Assembly (NCBI GenBank): GCA_015075725.1
Contig: JABTTV010000001.1
Span: 1,736,001-1,800,000, forward strand
From: Anaerolineales bacterium
Lineage (GTDB): Bacteria; Chloroflexota; Anaerolineae; Anaerolineales; Villigracilaceae
Length of the DNA: 64,000 nucleotides
Direction: 5' to 3'
The notes beneath the pieces are model-generated. The model ran no database searches. It was not told the DNA's origin and worked only from the letters and a program-made list of their open reading frames with translations. Shown piece after piece: positions 48,499 through 56,609 of the stretch. The number at the start of each line of letters is the position of its first letter. Within the stretch, counting starts at the first letter, position 1. Made by a program: the position numbers and the translations under genes.

Positions 48499-49806
48499 AT
48501 GCTCCCTTCCGCTTTGAAGATCACCCCCATCCCGCATCCACTCAACGCCACCGTCCGTGTGCCTGGCTCCAAGTCATTGACCAACCGCGCTTTGTTGATC
48601 TCCGCTCTCGCGAATGGAACCACACATCTGACAAACGCCCTGTTTTCTGATGATTCGCATTACTTCGCCAAAGCCCTGCAAATTCTAGGTTTTGACGTGC
48701 AATTGAATGAACAGAATGTTTCAATGTCGATTACTGGTTGGGGCGGGAAAATCCCTGCAAGGCAAGCCGCACTTTTCATCGGCAATGCAGGGACCGCTGC
48801 GAGATTCCTCACCGCATTTCTCACTCTTGGGCACGGCGAATATATCCTCGACGGCGAGCCGCGCATGCGTGAACGCCCGATAGGGGATTTAGTGGAGGCG
48901 TTAGCTCAACTTGGGGCAAAGATCGAACCAATTCCGAATTCCGAATTCAGAATTCAGAATTCGCAAATCTGCCCTCCCATCAAAATCATTGCATCGGGAC
49001 TCCCTGGCGGCAAAACAAAAATCGCGGGCGACATTTCTTCTCAATTTCTGTCCGCCCTGATGATGACTGCTCCCTACGCCCGATCTCCCATCGAAGTGGA
49101 ACTCGCCACCGACCTCAACTCCAAACCCTACGTGGACATGACCATCGCCATCATGAAAGACTTCGGCGTGGAAGTGGAACGTAGCCAGTATTCACGTTTC
49201 ACTATACATCCTTCATCGTATTTGCCAATCATGAATTACCCAATTGAGTCCGACGCCTCTGCCGCCTCCTACTTCTTCGCTGCCCCTGCCATTTGCGGCG
49301 GGACGGTCAAAGTGGAGAACATCTCGCGCGAGTCCGTGCAGGGTGATGTCGCTTTCGTGGATGTCTTGAAAAGAATGGGGTGTGAAGTTGAGGAGAGCCG
49401 CGATTCGATACTCGTTACTCGCAACGCATCAATTCATGGAGTAGATGTGGACATGCGTGACATCCCAGACACCGCCCAAACCCTCGCCGCCATCGCTCCG
49501 TTCGCTGATTCGCCAACCCGTATTCGCGGCATCGCCTCGGCACGAGTCAAAGAGACGGACAGAGTATCCGCTACCTGCACCGAATTGAAGCGGTTGGGCG
49601 TTCAAGTGGAAGAACACGAAGACGGCATGACCATTTATCCGTGCGAGGACTTCCAAGCTGCCAACATCCAAACCTACAACGACCACCGCATGGCAATGTC
49701 CTTTTCGCTGATCGGTCTCCGCTTCGACGGCGTGACAATCGAAAATCCATCCTGTGTCTCCAAAACCTTCCCAGATTTCTTTGAAGTATTGGAAAATTTG
49801 CGATGA
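48499..49806 (+). CDS. aroA: 5-enolpyruvylshikimate-3-phosphate synthase
   Basis: A 435-residue EPSP synthase: VPGSKSLTNRALLISALANG, FIGNAGTAARFLTAFL (PEP-binding loop), GEPRMRERPIGDLVEAL, SAASYFFAAPAICGG, and VKETDR plus YNDHRMAMSFSLIGLR. It adds the enolpyruvyl group of PEP to shikimate-3-phosphate. Residues about 145-157 (PNSEFRIQNSQIC) are encoded by a repeated ATTCAGAATT-type stretch at 48931-48970, an extra loop relative to usual AroA. The 5' gap of 32 nt contains no clear ribosome site. Confidence 0.94.
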   Translation: MLPSALKITPIPHPLNATVRVPGSKSLTNRALLISALANGTTHLTNALFSDDSHYFAKALQILGFDVQLNEQNVSMSITGWGGKIPARQAALFIGNAGTAARFLTAFLTLGHGEYILDGEPRMRERPIGDLVEALAQLGAKIEPIPNSEFRIQNSQICPPIKIIASGLPGGKTKIAGDISSQFLSALMMTAPYARSPIEVELATDLNSKPYVDMTIAIMKDFGVEVERSQYSRFTIHPSSYLPIMNYPIESDASAASYFFAAPAICGGTVKVENISRESVQGDVAFVDVLKRMGCEVEESRDSILVTRNASIHGVDVDMRDIPDTAQTLAAIAPFADSPTRIRGIASARVKETDRVSATCTELKRLGVQVEEHEDGMTIYPCEDFQAANIQTYNDHRMAMSFSLIGLRFDGVTIENPSCVSKTFPDFFEVLENLR

Positions 49807-50654
49807 ACAACCTGCAACCTTCAAAACTTCCAACTTTCAAACTTGGACTGATCGGCTACCCCCTCGGTCATTCCCTCTCGCCCAAAATCCATACCGCCGC
49901 CCTCCAAGCCTGTGGACTTGAAGGAACCTATTCACTTTTCCCCATTCCCCCCGAAGATAAGCAAGCCTTGCAAGATTTGCTCGCCCGCGTTCGCGCTGGT
50001 GGCATCCACGGACTCAACGTTACCATCCCGCACAAGCAGAACGTCATCGAATTCATGGATGAACTAACGCCCACTGCCCAAGCCATTGGCGCGGTCAACA
50101 CGGTTTACATGCGAGGTGGCAAACTCATCGGTGACAATACTGACGCGCCCGGTTTTCTGTCCGATCTAAAACGAGCGATTGGGAATCGGGAATCTGGCAT
50201 TGGAAAAGCGGCAATCGTTCTTGGCGCAGGTGGCTCAGCAAGAGCGGTTGTTTATGCTTTACTGAATGATGACTGGAGTGTCACCATCGCTGCTCGTAGG
50301 TTAGAGCAAGCAAAACAACTTGCAGATTCTTTTGCGAATTACGAATTACGCATCACGACCTTCGACCTTCAACTTTCAACCTTCAGCCTTATCGTCAACA
50401 CCACACCTCTCGGCATGACCCCAAACATCGACCAATCTCCCCTGCCCGAAAAATTGCCATTGCCTGCCAATGCTTTTGTTTACGATTTGGTCTACAATCC
50501 ACGTGAGACCAAACTTGTCCGCGATGCCCGCGCACAGAGCCTGACTGCCACAACTGGACTTGGCATGTTAATCGAACAAGCCGCGCTATCCTTTGACCTA
50601 TGGACAGGTCACAAGCCGCCGCGCGAAGTTCTTTGTCAAGCTGTCGGATCATAA
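49803..50654 (+). CDS. aroE: Shikimate dehydrogenase
   Basis: A 283-residue AroE: LIGYPLGHSLSPKIHTAAL (substrate serines), LNVTIPHKQNVIEFMDEL (catalytic Lys), IGDNTDAPGF (catalytic Asp), NADP loop VLGAGGSARAVVYAL, and LIVNTTPLGMTP. It reduces dehydroshikimate to shikimate. Three places are built from quasi-repeat DNA: the N-terminus (NNLQPSKLPTFK), residues about 125-134 (GNRESGIGK) and about 178-196 (NYELRITTFDLQLSTFS). It starts by ATGA overlap with aroA. Confidence 0.93.
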   Translation: MNNLQPSKLPTFKLGLIGYPLGHSLSPKIHTAALQACGLEGTYSLFPIPPEDKQALQDLLARVRAGGIHGLNVTIPHKQNVIEFMDELTPTAQAIGAVNTVYMRGGKLIGDNTDAPGFLSDLKRAIGNRESGIGKAAIVLGAGGSARAVVYALLNDDWSVTIAARRLEQAKQLADSFANYELRITTFDLQLSTFSLIVNTTPLGMTPNIDQSPLPEKLPLPANAFVYDLVYNPRETKLVRDARAQSLTATTGLGMLIEQAALSFDLWTGHKPPREVLCQAVGS

Positions 50655-50695
50655 TTCTTTCATTCTTTATTCACCACTTTCTACTTGGAGACTTA

Positions 50696-51868
50696 ATGCC
50701 CCTACGCTTTCTCACCGCAGGTGAATCCCACGGACCATCTTTAACGACAATCTTGGATGGTATCCCCGCGGGACTTTCCCTCACACCTGAAATCATCAAC
50801 AAAGAACTCGCCCGCCGCCGGCAGGGATACGGCTCAGGCGGACGCATGAAAATTGAAATTGATGCCGTGCAAATCCTCGGCGGAGTCATGGCGGGTGAAA
50901 CGACCGGCGCGCCGATTGCCATGCTCGTCCAAAACGATGACCATGTCAAATGGAAGGGCAAAGCCATCGAGCCGATGACTGCTCCGCGCCCTGGTCACGC
51001 GGATTTAACCGGCGCGGTCAAATACGGTTACAAAGATCTGCGACCCGCATTGGAGCGCGCCTCCGCCCGCGAGACCACCATGCGTGTGGCGGTGGGAGCC
51101 GTCTGCAAACATTTTCTCGCGCAGTTTGGGATTATCGTCGGCGGATATGTTTCCTCCATCGGCAAAGTGTCCGCGGACTTTGGCGATATGCCTTACGAGG
51201 AACGCTTCACCCGCGCCGAAGAGTCGGATGTGCGCTGCCCGATCGAATCCGCCGCCGAAAAAATGCGCGCCGAGATCGAAAAGACCATCCAAGGCAAAAA
51301 TACTCTCGGCGGCGTTCTTGAAGTCGTTGCGCTGAATTTGCCCATTGGCTTGGGAAGCTTCATGCAATGGGACCGCCGCCTCGAAGCCAAACTTGCTTAT
51401 GCCATCATGTCTGTCCAGGCAATCAAAGGCGTGGAAGTCGGCGACGCCTTCGAGAACGCAAAACGAATTGGAACCGAAGCGCATGATGCCATGCAACTCG
51501 GTTCTCATAATTCGGTAACTCGTAACTCGAACAGAGCAGGCGGCACCGAAGGCGGAGTGAGCAACGGGCAGCCCATCGTCATCCGCGCTGCCATGAAACC
51601 GATAGCCACGACCCTCGTTCCACAACAAACCGTTGACCTTGCCAAAGGCGAGAATGCCCCCACCAAATACGAACGCTCTGACTTCTGTCCCGTCCCGCGC
51701 GCTGTTCCCATTCTTGAAGCAATGGTTGCTTTCGTTCTTGCCGATGCCCTGCTCGAAAAAATCGGCGGTGACTCACTCAATGAAATGAAGCCGCGCTTTG
51801 AAACCCTGCGCAAAGCGGCACTTGAAGACCTGCCAATGGATAACATTCCGCATGTGTTTTGGGAATAA
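50696..51868 (+). CDS. aroC: Chorismate synthase
   Basis: A 390-residue chorismate synthase from MPLRFLTAGESHGPSL: SGGRMKIEIDAVQILGGVMAGETTG, RPGHADLTGAVKY, RASARETTMRVAVGAV and NRAGGTEGGVSNGQPIVIRAAMKPI are family signatures for EPSP and reduced FMN. ATG 50696 follows TTGGAG; longer frames overlap aroE. The variable loop before NRAGG (residues about 270-279) is encoded by ATTCGGTAACTCGTAACTCG, a quasi-repeat. The product chorismate feeds aroH. Confidence 0.95.
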   Translation: MPLRFLTAGESHGPSLTTILDGIPAGLSLTPEIINKELARRRQGYGSGGRMKIEIDAVQILGGVMAGETTGAPIAMLVQNDDHVKWKGKAIEPMTAPRPGHADLTGAVKYGYKDLRPALERASARETTMRVAVGAVCKHFLAQFGIIVGGYVSSIGKVSADFGDMPYEERFTRAEESDVRCPIESAAEKMRAEIEKTIQGKNTLGGVLEVVALNLPIGLGSFMQWDRRLEAKLAYAIMSVQAIKGVEVGDAFENAKRIGTEAHDAMQLGSHNSVTRNSNRAGGTEGGVSNGQPIVIRAAMKPIATTLVPQQTVDLAKGENAPTKYERSDFCPVPRAVPILEAMVAFVLADALLEKIGGDSLNEMKPRFETLRKAALEDLPMDNIPHVFWE

Positions 51869-51901
51869 CTGTTTCCTGGACACTGATCACTGGATATTGA
51901 A

Positions 51902-53398
51902 ATGCACTTGTTTCTCTACGGACCCTCCGGCTCGGGCAAATCCACCATTGGCAAACAACTTGCCCATGACTTGAAACTTCCATTTATTGATTCCGATCAA
52001 ATTATCGAGCTAATTGCAGGCATGCCCATCCCGGAGATCGTCGAAGCGGAAGGCATGCCCAAAGTCCGCGATCTGGAAACCGAAACCCTGAAGCAGATCA
52101 TCAATGGCAAAGAAAGTGTGGTCGCGCTTGGCGGCGGTGCTTTGCTGGGAGATGAAAATCGTAATCTGGTTGAGCAAAACGGCAAGGTGATCCTTTTGAA
52201 GGCGGAACCATCCACTTTGTTGGATAGACTCGAAAAAGACCCGCATAAACGTCCCCTGCTGGCTGGCGATCTGGAATCAAAACTCAAGGCTTACCTTGAA
52301 GGTCGCGCCGGGCATTATGCATCCTTTCCTTTGCAAGTGGTTGTGGATAATGGAGGCATCGAACAAATTTCCAAACACGCGCAAGCGCTGGCCGGACGGC
52401 ATCATCTTTCCGCGATGGGTGAGTATGATGTCATCGTAGGTCGCGCATTCCGCGTGACAAATCTGCAAAACCCCATCGTCGTCACTGACGAGAACGTGGC
52501 GAAATTTCATCTCGAAAAGATTCAAGGACTATTCAACGCAAAATCGATCATCATCTCACCGGGCGAAGAATATAAAAATCTCGAAACGGTCTCGCGCCTG
52601 TGGAAAGCCTTCCTTGAAAACGGGCTCGACCGCAAAAGCACTGTTATTGCGCTTGGCGGCGGCGTGATCGGAGACCTGACCGGCTTTGCCGCATCCACCT
52701 ACATGCGCGGCATTGATTGGATCGGCATTCCAACGACCCTGCTTTCGATGGTGGATGCTTCGTTGGGTGGAAAAACCGGATTCGATCTGCCGGAAGGAAA
52801 AAATCTCATCGGCTCGTTTCATTCCCCGAAGTTGGTCATTGCAGACCCGGGCTTTTTGCTTACGCTGCCAGAGCGTGAACTCCGTTCGGGCATGGCGGAA
52901 GTGGTCAAGCATGGCATCATCTCAGACCCGGACCTTTTTGCCATGTGCCAGTGCGGCATGGACTGGGTGAAAGACAATCTCGAAGACGTGGTCAAACATG
53001 CGATGGCGGTGAAGATTCGGGTGATCGAAGAAGACCCGTACGAAAAAGGAATTCGTGCAAAGTTGAATCTTGGTCACACGGTCGGACACGCAATAGAACT
53101 CGTCAGCAGGTTTGAACTGCGGCATGGCGAGGCGATTGCCATCGGCACTGCAATCGAGGCGAGGTACGCGGCCCGGGTTGGGCTGGCAAGCCAAAGCATG
53201 GTCGAGGCGATTGAGTCCGCGTTTTCGGGGTTGGGGCTGCCCATCCACATCCCTGCTGAAATGCCGCGCGATGAAATCCTCCGCGTCATGCGATTGGACA
53301 AAAAGAAGAATGGGCAGGCGATCCGCTTTGCGCTGCCGGTTGAAATTGGGAATGTTGAATTAGTGGAAGTAACCGATCTGGAGGAGGTAATACAATGA
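51902..53398 (+). CDS. aroKB: Fused shikimate kinase / 3-dehydroquinate synthase
   Basis: A 498-residue bifunctional enzyme. Residues 1-165 are shikimate kinase (P-loop GPSGSGKST, FIDSDQIIE, VVALGGGALL, KRPLL and GRAGHYASF). Residues about 170-498 are 3-dehydroquinate synthase (ISPGEEYKNLETVSRLW, VIALGGGVIGDLTGFAASTYMRG split around a glycine-rich loop, PTTLLSMVDASLGGKTG, MAEVVKHGII, LNLGHTVGHAIE and RHGEAIAIG). The two reactions are not consecutive (steps 5 and 2), as in other natural AroKB fusions. The gene overlaps aroQ by ATGA. Confidence 0.95.
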   Translation: MHLFLYGPSGSGKSTIGKQLAHDLKLPFIDSDQIIELIAGMPIPEIVEAEGMPKVRDLETETLKQIINGKESVVALGGGALLGDENRNLVEQNGKVILLKAEPSTLLDRLEKDPHKRPLLAGDLESKLKAYLEGRAGHYASFPLQVVVDNGGIEQISKHAQALAGRHHLSAMGEYDVIVGRAFRVTNLQNPIVVTDENVAKFHLEKIQGLFNAKSIIISPGEEYKNLETVSRLWKAFLENGLDRKSTVIALGGGVIGDLTGFAASTYMRGIDWIGIPTTLLSMVDASLGGKTGFDLPEGKNLIGSFHSPKLVIADPGFLLTLPERELRSGMAEVVKHGIISDPDLFAMCQCGMDWVKDNLEDVVKHAMAVKIRVIEEDPYEKGIRAKLNLGHTVGHAIELVSRFELRHGEAIAIGTAIEARYAARVGLASQSMVEAIESAFSGLGLPIHIPAEMPRDEILRVMRLDKKKNGQAIRFALPVEIGNVELVEVTDLEEVIQ

Positions 53399-53829
53399 AA
53401 ATTTTGATCCTGCACGGACCAAATTTGAATTTATTGGGAACGCGCGAACCGGAGGTCTATGGTTCGATGACGTTGAATGACATCAACCAGAAGATGATCG
53501 ATTTAGGCAAAGAATTGGGCGCGGAGGTAATCTGCCTGCAATCGAACCATGAAGGCGCGTTGATAGACGCCTTGCACGATGCGCGCACGTGGGCGAGCGG
53601 CGTTGTCTTCAACCCCGGCGGTTTCACTCATACGTCAATCGCTTTGCGCGATGCGATCTCTGCCATTGTGATTCCGGTGATCGAAGTTCATCTCTCGAAC
53701 GTGTATGCGCGCGAAGAGTTTCGGCATACTTCGTTCATTTCGGCGGTGTGCAAAGGCAAAGTGACCGGCTTTGGCTGGCGGTCTTATGAATTGGGGCTGA
53801 GGGGATTGGTCGGGCAGGTTAAGGGATAA
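53395..53829 (+). CDS. aroQ: Type II 3-dehydroquinate dehydratase
   Basis: A 144-residue type II dehydroquinase: ILHGPNLNLLGTREPEVYG (with the catalytic Tyr and lid), LQSNHEGALIDALHDA, NPGGFTHTSIALRDAI and IEVHLSNVYAREEFRHTS (catalytic His region). It dehydrates 3-dehydroquinate as a dodecamer. Last gene of the plus-strand operon. Its 3' end overlaps the 3' end of the convergent pheA by 11 bp, with no terminator between. Confidence 0.95.
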   Translation: MKILILHGPNLNLLGTREPEVYGSMTLNDINQKMIDLGKELGAEVICLQSNHEGALIDALHDARTWASGVVFNPGGFTHTSIALRDAISAIVIPVIEVHLSNVYAREEFRHTSFISAVCKGKVTGFGWRSYELGLRGLVGQVKG

Positions 53830-54631
53830 AACGCGGATACGATCCGAGTACGCGCAGCATGAGGGCGTATTCTCCCAGGTGATCGAGTGCCCGTTTGGAT
53901 TTTTCCTCGTCCACCGAGCCGATGAAATCGACATAAAACAAATATTCCCATGGTTTGCCAATCAGCGGGCGCGATTCGATCTTGGTCAGGTCGATATCGC
54001 GCAGGGCGAACACGCTCATGGCTTTGAAAAGGGAGCCGGGGACGTTCTTCAGCGTGAAGACAATGGAGGTTTTCGCATCACCCTTCGGCCTGACGGGCTC
54101 GCGCTGCACGGCAAGGAAACGTGTGTAATTCTCGGGGTTGTCTTCGATGCCTTCCTCCAATATCGGCATTCCATATAACTTTGCTGCGCGCATCGATGCG
54201 ATGGCGGCTGTATCGCGCGCGCCGGATTCTTTTAACATCTTGACACTTCCGGCAGTATCGTAGACTTGTTCCGCTTTGATGCCGTGGCTGCGTAAATATC
54301 CGGCGCATTGACCCAATGCCTGTGGATGGCTGATGGCTTTCTTGATTTCCTCTTTCCTGACTCCATCGTTTGCGATCAAACAATGCCGGATGCGTAAAAA
54401 ATATTCGCCGGTGATGTGCAGCGAATGGCGCAGGAGCAGGTCGTAATTCTGATGGATGCTCCCGGCGAGGGAATTCTCAATGGGAGCGAACGCAGCGTCA
54501 TTTGTGCCTGAGGCGACCGAATCGAACATCGCATCGAAAGATTCGCATGGGACGGATTCAACCTCATCGAAGTATTCGAACACTGCCTGTTCGGAGTAGG
54601 CTCCCGGCTCGCCCTGAAATGCAACTCTCAT
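53819..54631 (-). CDS. pheA: Prephenate dehydratase
   Basis: A 270-residue enzyme with a catalytic dehydratase domain (VAFQGEPGAYSEQAV, APIENSLAGSIHQNYDLLL, ISHPQALGQCAGYL and the catalytic NYTRFLAV) and a C-terminal ACT domain (SIVFTLKNVPGSLFKAMSVFA, ESRPLIGKPWEYLFYVDF) that binds phenylalanine for feedback inhibition. It makes phenylpyruvate. No chorismate mutase domain is fused; that activity comes from aroH. Downstream partner of the aminotransferase on the minus strand. Confidence 0.95.
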   Translation of the reverse strand: MRVAFQGEPGAYSEQAVFEYFDEVESVPCESFDAMFDSVASGTNDAAFAPIENSLAGSIHQNYDLLLRHSLHITGEYFLRIRHCLIANDGVRKEEIKKAISHPQALGQCAGYLRSHGIKAEQVYDTAGSVKMLKESGARDTAAIASMRAAKLYGMPILEEGIEDNPENYTRFLAVQREPVRPKGDAKTSIVFTLKNVPGSLFKAMSVFALRDIDLTKIESRPLIGKPWEYLFYVDFIGSVDEEKSKRALDHLGEYALMLRVLGSYPRFIP

Positions 54632-54644
54632 ATCATCTCCACTA

Positions 54645-55838
54645 CTACTCGCTGATCACTGCTTGTTTCTCCGCCCACTCGACGATCTTTCTAAACCCAT
54701 TTTCCACATCTTCATCCGAGGCGGCGATGCACATCCGCGCGAAACCTTCTCCCTGATTTCCAAACGCCGAGCCGGGGACAAGTCCCACACCGGCTTCTTC
54801 GAGAATCCTTTCGCAGATCTCGAGAGAGGTCATTTTCAAGGGACGAAGATCGAGAAAGAAATAGAATGCGCCTTGCGGCGGCGTGACGCGGACCCTGTCG
54901 CTTTCGAGTTCACGCGCGATTCGCAGAATGGATTCGCGGCGTCGGGCATACCCGGCTCGCATCTTGGCGGTGACTTGTTGTATCTCCGGATCGGTCAATG
55001 CGAATGTTGCCGCTTTTTGAATGAAAGGAGCGACACACGTGATCGAGTTTTGGCCGGCTTTCAAGGCGTTATCGATCACGGAAGCGGGCGCGGCAAGAAA
55101 ACCGACGCGCCAGCCTGTCATTGCATAGGACTTGGACAGGCTGTTGACGAGGAGCGTCCGCTCTTTTGCGCCATCGAATGCAGCAGCGGATGTCGGCTTT
55201 TCCCCGTAAAAAATGCTCGCATACACCTCATCGCTGACGATCCACAGGTTGTGGGCTTTGGCGAAATCCTGTAATTTTTGAAGGTACTTCCGCGAGGGAT
55301 ACGCCCCGGTCGGGTTGGAGGGATAGTTCAAAACGATGACCCGGGTTTTCGCAGTGAGCGCCTTTTCCCAGGATTCGAACTGTGGGATGAAATTATTTTC
55401 AGCTGGAGCGGGCACGCGGATCACACTTCCCCTCAACATGATCGCTATATTGGAATGGGTCGCCCACGAAGGATCTGGAATCAAAACATCGTCGCCGGGG
55501 TTGAGGATGGATTGCATGCCGGTGTAATAGGCATGGATGCCGCCGTGTGTGACGAGAATCTCAGAGGCGGGATCGTACGCCACATTTTCATCACGAAGTA
55601 ATTTTGCCGCGATCGCCTCTCGCAGTTCAGGAAATCCGCGCGAGGGACCGTAATGGGTCAACCCGCTTTGGATGGCTTTAAGCGCGGCTTCTGCGATGGC
55701 CGGGTGGGTGCCGAAATCCGGGTCGCCGACCTGCAAGGCGATGATGTTCTTTCCGCCTGCCTTGAGCGCCAGGATCCGATCCGCCAAGGCTACGGTGGCA
55801 GATTGCCGGATGAGATCGAATTGAGTGTTGAGAAACAT
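54645..55838 (-). CDS. Class I/II PLP-dependent aminotransferase
   Basis: A 397-residue fold-type I aminotransferase of the aspartate/aromatic group. The PLP lysine is in NSLSKSYAMTGWRVGF. YPSNPTGAYPSR, IVSDEVYASIFY and a C-terminal substrate Arg region (GEGFARMCIA) are typical. It precedes pheA by 13 nt. Transamination of phenylpyruvate, hydroxyphenylpyruvate or prephenate would complete Phe and Tyr synthesis, though aspartate is also a likely substrate. A TATAAT box (55866-55871, minus strand) lies 27 nt before the start. Confidence 0.88.
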   Translation of the reverse strand: MFLNTQFDLIRQSATVALADRILALKAGGKNIIALQVGDPDFGTHPAIAEAALKAIQSGLTHYGPSRGFPELREAIAAKLLRDENVAYDPASEILVTHGGIHAYYTGMQSILNPGDDVLIPDPSWATHSNIAIMLRGSVIRVPAPAENNFIPQFESWEKALTAKTRVIVLNYPSNPTGAYPSRKYLQKLQDFAKAHNLWIVSDEVYASIFYGEKPTSAAAFDGAKERTLLVNSLSKSYAMTGWRVGFLAAPASVIDNALKAGQNSITCVAPFIQKAATFALTDPEIQQVTAKMRAGYARRRESILRIARELESDRVRVTPPQGAFYFFLDLRPLKMTSLEICERILEEAGVGLVPGSAFGNQGEGFARMCIAASDEDVENGFRKIVEWAEKQAVISE

Positions 55839-55865
55839 AGAACGACCGCTGAAGAAAATTTCCGC

Positions 55866-55871
55866 ATTATA
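55866..55871 (-). promoter_or_regulatory. -10 box for the aminotransferase-pheA operon
   Basis: TATAAT on the minus strand, 27 nt before the start codon. No leader peptide or terminator is seen here, so this operon is probably not attenuated like the plus-strand one. Confidence 0.45.
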
Positions 55872-55946
55872 CCCTTTGGGCTGCGCAAACTTTCATGGGA
55901 TTGCCGGTCTGCCATTCGGAGGGTGATGGATTTGGGGTATGGGACC

Positions 55947-55976
55947 TTGACAAACTTACTATTTAGTAAGTATAAT
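55947..55976 (+). promoter_or_regulatory. Promoter of the TetR gene with operator between -35 and -10
   Basis: Perfect TTGACA (55947-55952) and TATAAT (55971-55976) are 18 nt apart. The operator CTTACTATTTAGTAAG (55955-55970), a 7-bp inverted repeat around TT, fills the spacer. A bound repressor would block RNA polymerase. The ATG follows the -10 box by 8 nt. Confidence 0.85.
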
Positions 55977-55984
55977 CTTTGCTC

Positions 55985-56557
55985 ATGACGAGGATCGAAA
56001 ATTCCAAGCGGACGATACTGAACCTGGCCGAGTCCCTTCTTCAGGATAAGGGTTTCAACGGTTTCAGCTATGCTCACATCTCATCCGAACTGGGCGTGAA
56101 GAATGCCGCCATCCATTATCACTTTCCAAGCAAAGAAGACTTGGGCATCGCCGTCATTCGCCGGTATCGCGAGCGTTTCAAATTGTGGATCAATAACTCC
56201 CGCGTTAAAGACCTTGCGCCGGAAGCCAAACTTGATTGGTTCCTTGGAATCTATACAAACATGCGTGCAGACCAGGGCAAGGTCTGCCTTGTCGGCGCGA
56301 TGGAAGCGGAATTCAATGCGATCCCGGATGGTTTGCGGGACGAAGTTCAAGGCATGCACAAGGAATTGCTTGTTTGGCTTCAATCTACCCTGGAAGAGGG
56401 CAGGGATGACGGGGTGTTTGCCTTCAAAGGCGAGCCTGCGGATAAAGCCGCGTTAATTCTTTCCACATTGCAAGGCGCTTTGCAAATGGCGCGCGCATTG
56501 GGCACGAAGAAGTTTCACAACGTGATCGAACAAATCAAACTGGATCTGATCAAGTAA
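55985..56557 (+). CDS. TetR-family transcriptional regulator
   Basis: A 190-residue regulator with an N-terminal helix-turn-helix (LNLAESLLQDKGFNGFSYAHISSELGVKNAAIHYHFPSKEDLG, of which YAHISSELGVKNAAIHYHF is the DNA-binding part) and a helical ligand domain. Start ATG 55985 is set by the promoter; a TTG two codons earlier lies too close to the -10 box. It probably represses itself and the hydrolase gene through the twin 16-bp operators at 55955-55970 and 56576-56591. Confidence 0.88.
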   Translation: MTRIENSKRTILNLAESLLQDKGFNGFSYAHISSELGVKNAAIHYHFPSKEDLGIAVIRRYRERFKLWINNSRVKDLAPEAKLDWFLGIYTNMRADQGKVCLVGAMEAEFNAIPDGLRDEVQGMHKELLVWLQSTLEEGRDDGVFAFKGEPADKAALILSTLQGALQMARALGTKKFHNVIEQIKLDLIK

Positions 56558-56575
56558 ATTTTTTTACCGATAAAA

Positions 56576-56591
56576 CTTACCAGGTAGTAAG
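56576..56591 (+). promoter_or_regulatory. Second TetR operator, before the hydrolase gene
   Basis: CTTACCAGGTAGTAAG shares 13 of 16 bases with the operator at 55955-55970, including both CTTAC/GTAAG arms. It lies between the TetR stop and the hydrolase ribosome site (AAAGGAG), where binding would block read-through or an internal promoter. Confidence 0.75.
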
Positions 56592-56609
56592 TTAACAAAA
56601 GGAGAAACC

